Below the pieces are notes generated by a model, which saw nothing but the letters and a program-made list of their open reading frames with translations, did no database searches and had not been told where the DNA came from. Made by a program: the position numbers and the translations under genes. Of a DNA stretch of 64,000 bases, positions 62,726-64,000 are shown in pieces. The stretch lies in contig CAZFBS010000003.1 in assembly GCA_964517265.1 (NCBI GenBank), positions 62,001-126,000 of the forward strand. Reading direction: 5' to 3'. This stretch comes from REEP01 sp964517265 (GTDB taxonomy: Bacteria; Pseudomonadota; Alphaproteobacteria; Rhodospirillales; Defluviicoccaceae). Within the stretch, counting starts at the first letter, position 1, and each line of letters begins with the position of its first letter.

Positions 62726-64000
62726 TCAGAAGGGTTCGATGCGGATGACGCGCGGCGGCTCGACACAGGAGGGGAGATCGAAAATGGCATCGAGAGCCTG
62801 CATCATCGCGCCTTCCTCAGTGTCGTGGGTGGTGAGCACGAGCGGGACGGCTTCCCCGGGAGCGCGGCTGCGCTGGATTACCGCCTCCATCGACACCGCG
62901 TGATCCCGCAGTATCGCGGCAATATCGGCAAACACCCCCGGCTTGTCGAGAACCATCAGCCGCACATAGTAGGCACCGCAATGGTTGCTCATGCCTGCGC
63001 TCGGCAGCTCAAGAAGCTCCCCCGCAGGGACGGCGAAGGTGGGAACTATCTGACCCCGTGCGATGTCCGCAATGTCGGCGACCACGGCCGATGCCGTCGG
63101 CCGTTCGCCGGCACCGCGACCGACCTGCATGATCGTGTCGACGAAATCGCCGTCCGCGACGATGGCGTTGAACACGCCCTCGACGTGAGCGATGGGCGCA
63201 CCGATCGGCACCATGCAGGGATGAACTCGTCGCTCCAGTCCCGCGGCGGTGAGGGCGGCGATACCCAGCAGCTTGATACGGTAGCCGAGCTCCTCGGCAA
63301 ACGCGATGTCGATGGCGGAGATGTAGCGGATGCCTTCCACGTGAACCGCATGGAAGTCAACGGGACAGCCGAACGCGACACTGGCCAGGATCGCCAGCTT
63401 GTGCGCCGTATCGATCCCGTCGACATCGAAGCTCGGATCGGCTTCCGCATAACCGAGAGCCTGCGCTTCCGCCAGAACCTCGGAGAACTCCCGGCCGCCT
63501 TCGCGCATCGCCGTCAGGATATAGTTGCTGGTCCCATTCAGAATACCGTAAATGCGCCCATGAGCGTTGCCGATAAGACCCTCGCGCAACGACTTGATGA
63601 TGGGAATGCCGCCTCCCACCGCGGCCTCATAGGCAAGGGTCACGTTCGCGGCCTCAGCCGCCCGGGCGAGAGCGGTGCCGTGATGGGCGATCAGGGCCTT
63701 GTTAGCGGTTACGACGTGACGGCCGGCAGCGATCGCCGTTTCGCAGACGGCCTTGGCAACACCATCGGATCCGCCGATTAACTCGACGATGACATCCGCC
63801 TCGGTACTGCGCGCCATCGCGACGGCATCGTCATACCAGGTATACGACTCAAGAGAAACGCCCCGGTCCCGGCGGTCGAGATCCGCAACGGCCACGATGC
63901 CGATCTCGCGCCCCGTGCGCTGGCGCAACAATCCAGCGTTGGTCTGCAGCAGCCGGACCACGCCGGTGCCGACCGTGCCCAAGCCCGCCACGGCAATCTG
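62726..64000 (-). CDS. hom: Homoserine dehydrogenase, 5' end outside window
   Basis: At least 424 residues are visible; the frame is open to the right edge. It begins Q-I-A-V-A-G-L-G-T-V-G-T-G-V-V, the NAD(P)-binding loop near the normal N-terminus, so only a few residues are missing. T-A-N-K-A-L, G-G-G-I-P-I-I and G-I-L-N-G-T-S-N-Y-I-L are family motifs, and a C-terminal ACT domain (V-L-D-K-P-G-V-F-A-D) is present. It makes homoserine for threonine and methionine synthesis. Confidence 0.96.
   Translation of the reverse strand, partial: QIAVAGLGTVGTGVVRLLQTNAGLLRQRTGREIGIVAVADLDRRDRGVSLESYTWYDDAVAMARSTEADVIVELIGGSDGVAKAVCETAIAAGRHVVTANKALIAHHGTALARAAEAANVTLAYEAAVGGGIPIIKSLREGLIGNAHGRIYGILNGTSNYILTAMREGGREFSEVLAEAQALGYAEADPSFDVDGIDTAHKLAILASVAFGCPVDFHAVHVEGIRYISAIDIAFAEELGYRIKLLGIAALTAAGLERRVHPCMVPIGAPIAHVEGVFNAIVADGDFVDTIMQVGRGAGERPTASAVVADIADIARGQIVPTFAVPAGELLELPSAGMSNHCGAYYVRLMVLDKPGVFADIAAILRDHAVSMEAVIQRSRAPGEAVPLVLTTHDTEEGAMMQALDAIFDLPSCVEPPRVIRIEPF

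Noticed and set aside
1..64000. CRISPR arrays, prophage, intact insertion sequences
   Set aside because: I saw no regularly spaced repeats, integrase, transposase or terminal inverted repeats in the window.

Overview
The window is a gene-dense, high-GC stretch of an alphaproteobacterial chromosome, most likely from the Rhodospirillales. Supporting marks are ALA synthase (HemA), a three-gene proton-translocating transhydrogenase (pntAA-pntAB-pntB), the order NDUFA12-mlaD-DUF2155-aat, COQ9, EipB, B12-dependent ribonucleotide reductase and the rhodoquinone methyltransferase RquA. RquA, pyrophosphate-type phosphofructokinase, propionyl-CoA carboxylase and MeaB together would suit an organism with a succinate-propionate style anaerobic metabolism, such as a Defluviicoccus-like bacterium. 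That assignment is inference; no marker gene fixes the genus.

Layout. 0-4 kb: the end of a rhodanese protein, a PmtA-like methyltransferase, and the phage-shock locus (pspABC facing pspF, with a canonical sigma-54 promoter in front of pspA). 4-12.4 kb: methionine salvage (mtnP, mtnA), a PagL-like lipid A deacylase, a Coq10/RatA protein, a CIO-type cytochrome bd oxidase, an AroE paralogue and a PfkB sugar kinase. 12.4-17 kb: nrdJ and a gene-poor regulatory region holding NrdR boxes and five DnaA-box-like sites. 17-29.4 kb: NDUFA12, two MlaD paralogues, DUF2155, aat, an acyl-CoA ligase, an M3 peptidase, an ABC1 kinase, pnt, and a PIG-L deacetylase. 29.4-35 kb: rpsU, def, coq9, a regulator, hemA and a class III aminotransferase. 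35-41.3 kb: a BigR-like persulfide sensor facing tusA, a universal stress protein with an ion permease, a degraded accessory stretch, a VOC protein and EipB.

41.5-43.8 kb: the most interesting block. A perfect -24/-12 promoter, with a palindrome about 60 bp upstream of it, precedes a GGDEF diguanylate cyclase, an unrecognised 161-aa protein and rquA. 43.8-50.7 kb: a SixA-like phosphatase, pccB-pccA, and a second universal stress protein next to an NhaD-type antiporter. 50.9-57 kb: an AAA+/peptidoglycan-binding fusion, kdsB, an isochorismatase-like hydrolase, gamma carbonic anhydrase, meaB and an M48 protease. 57-64 kb: an IlvD/Edd dehydratase, tRNA-Glu, PPi-phosphofructokinase, recJ and the 3' part of hom, which runs off the right edge.

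Taken together, many genes concern quinones and respiratory flexibility (RquA, COQ9, Coq10, ABC1 kinase, cytochrome bd, NDUFA12, transhydrogenase), B12-dependent chemistry (NrdJ, MeaB with the propionyl-CoA route) and envelope stress (Psp, EipB, Mla, PagL-like, M48 protease). I see no CRISPR array, prophage or intact insertion sequence.
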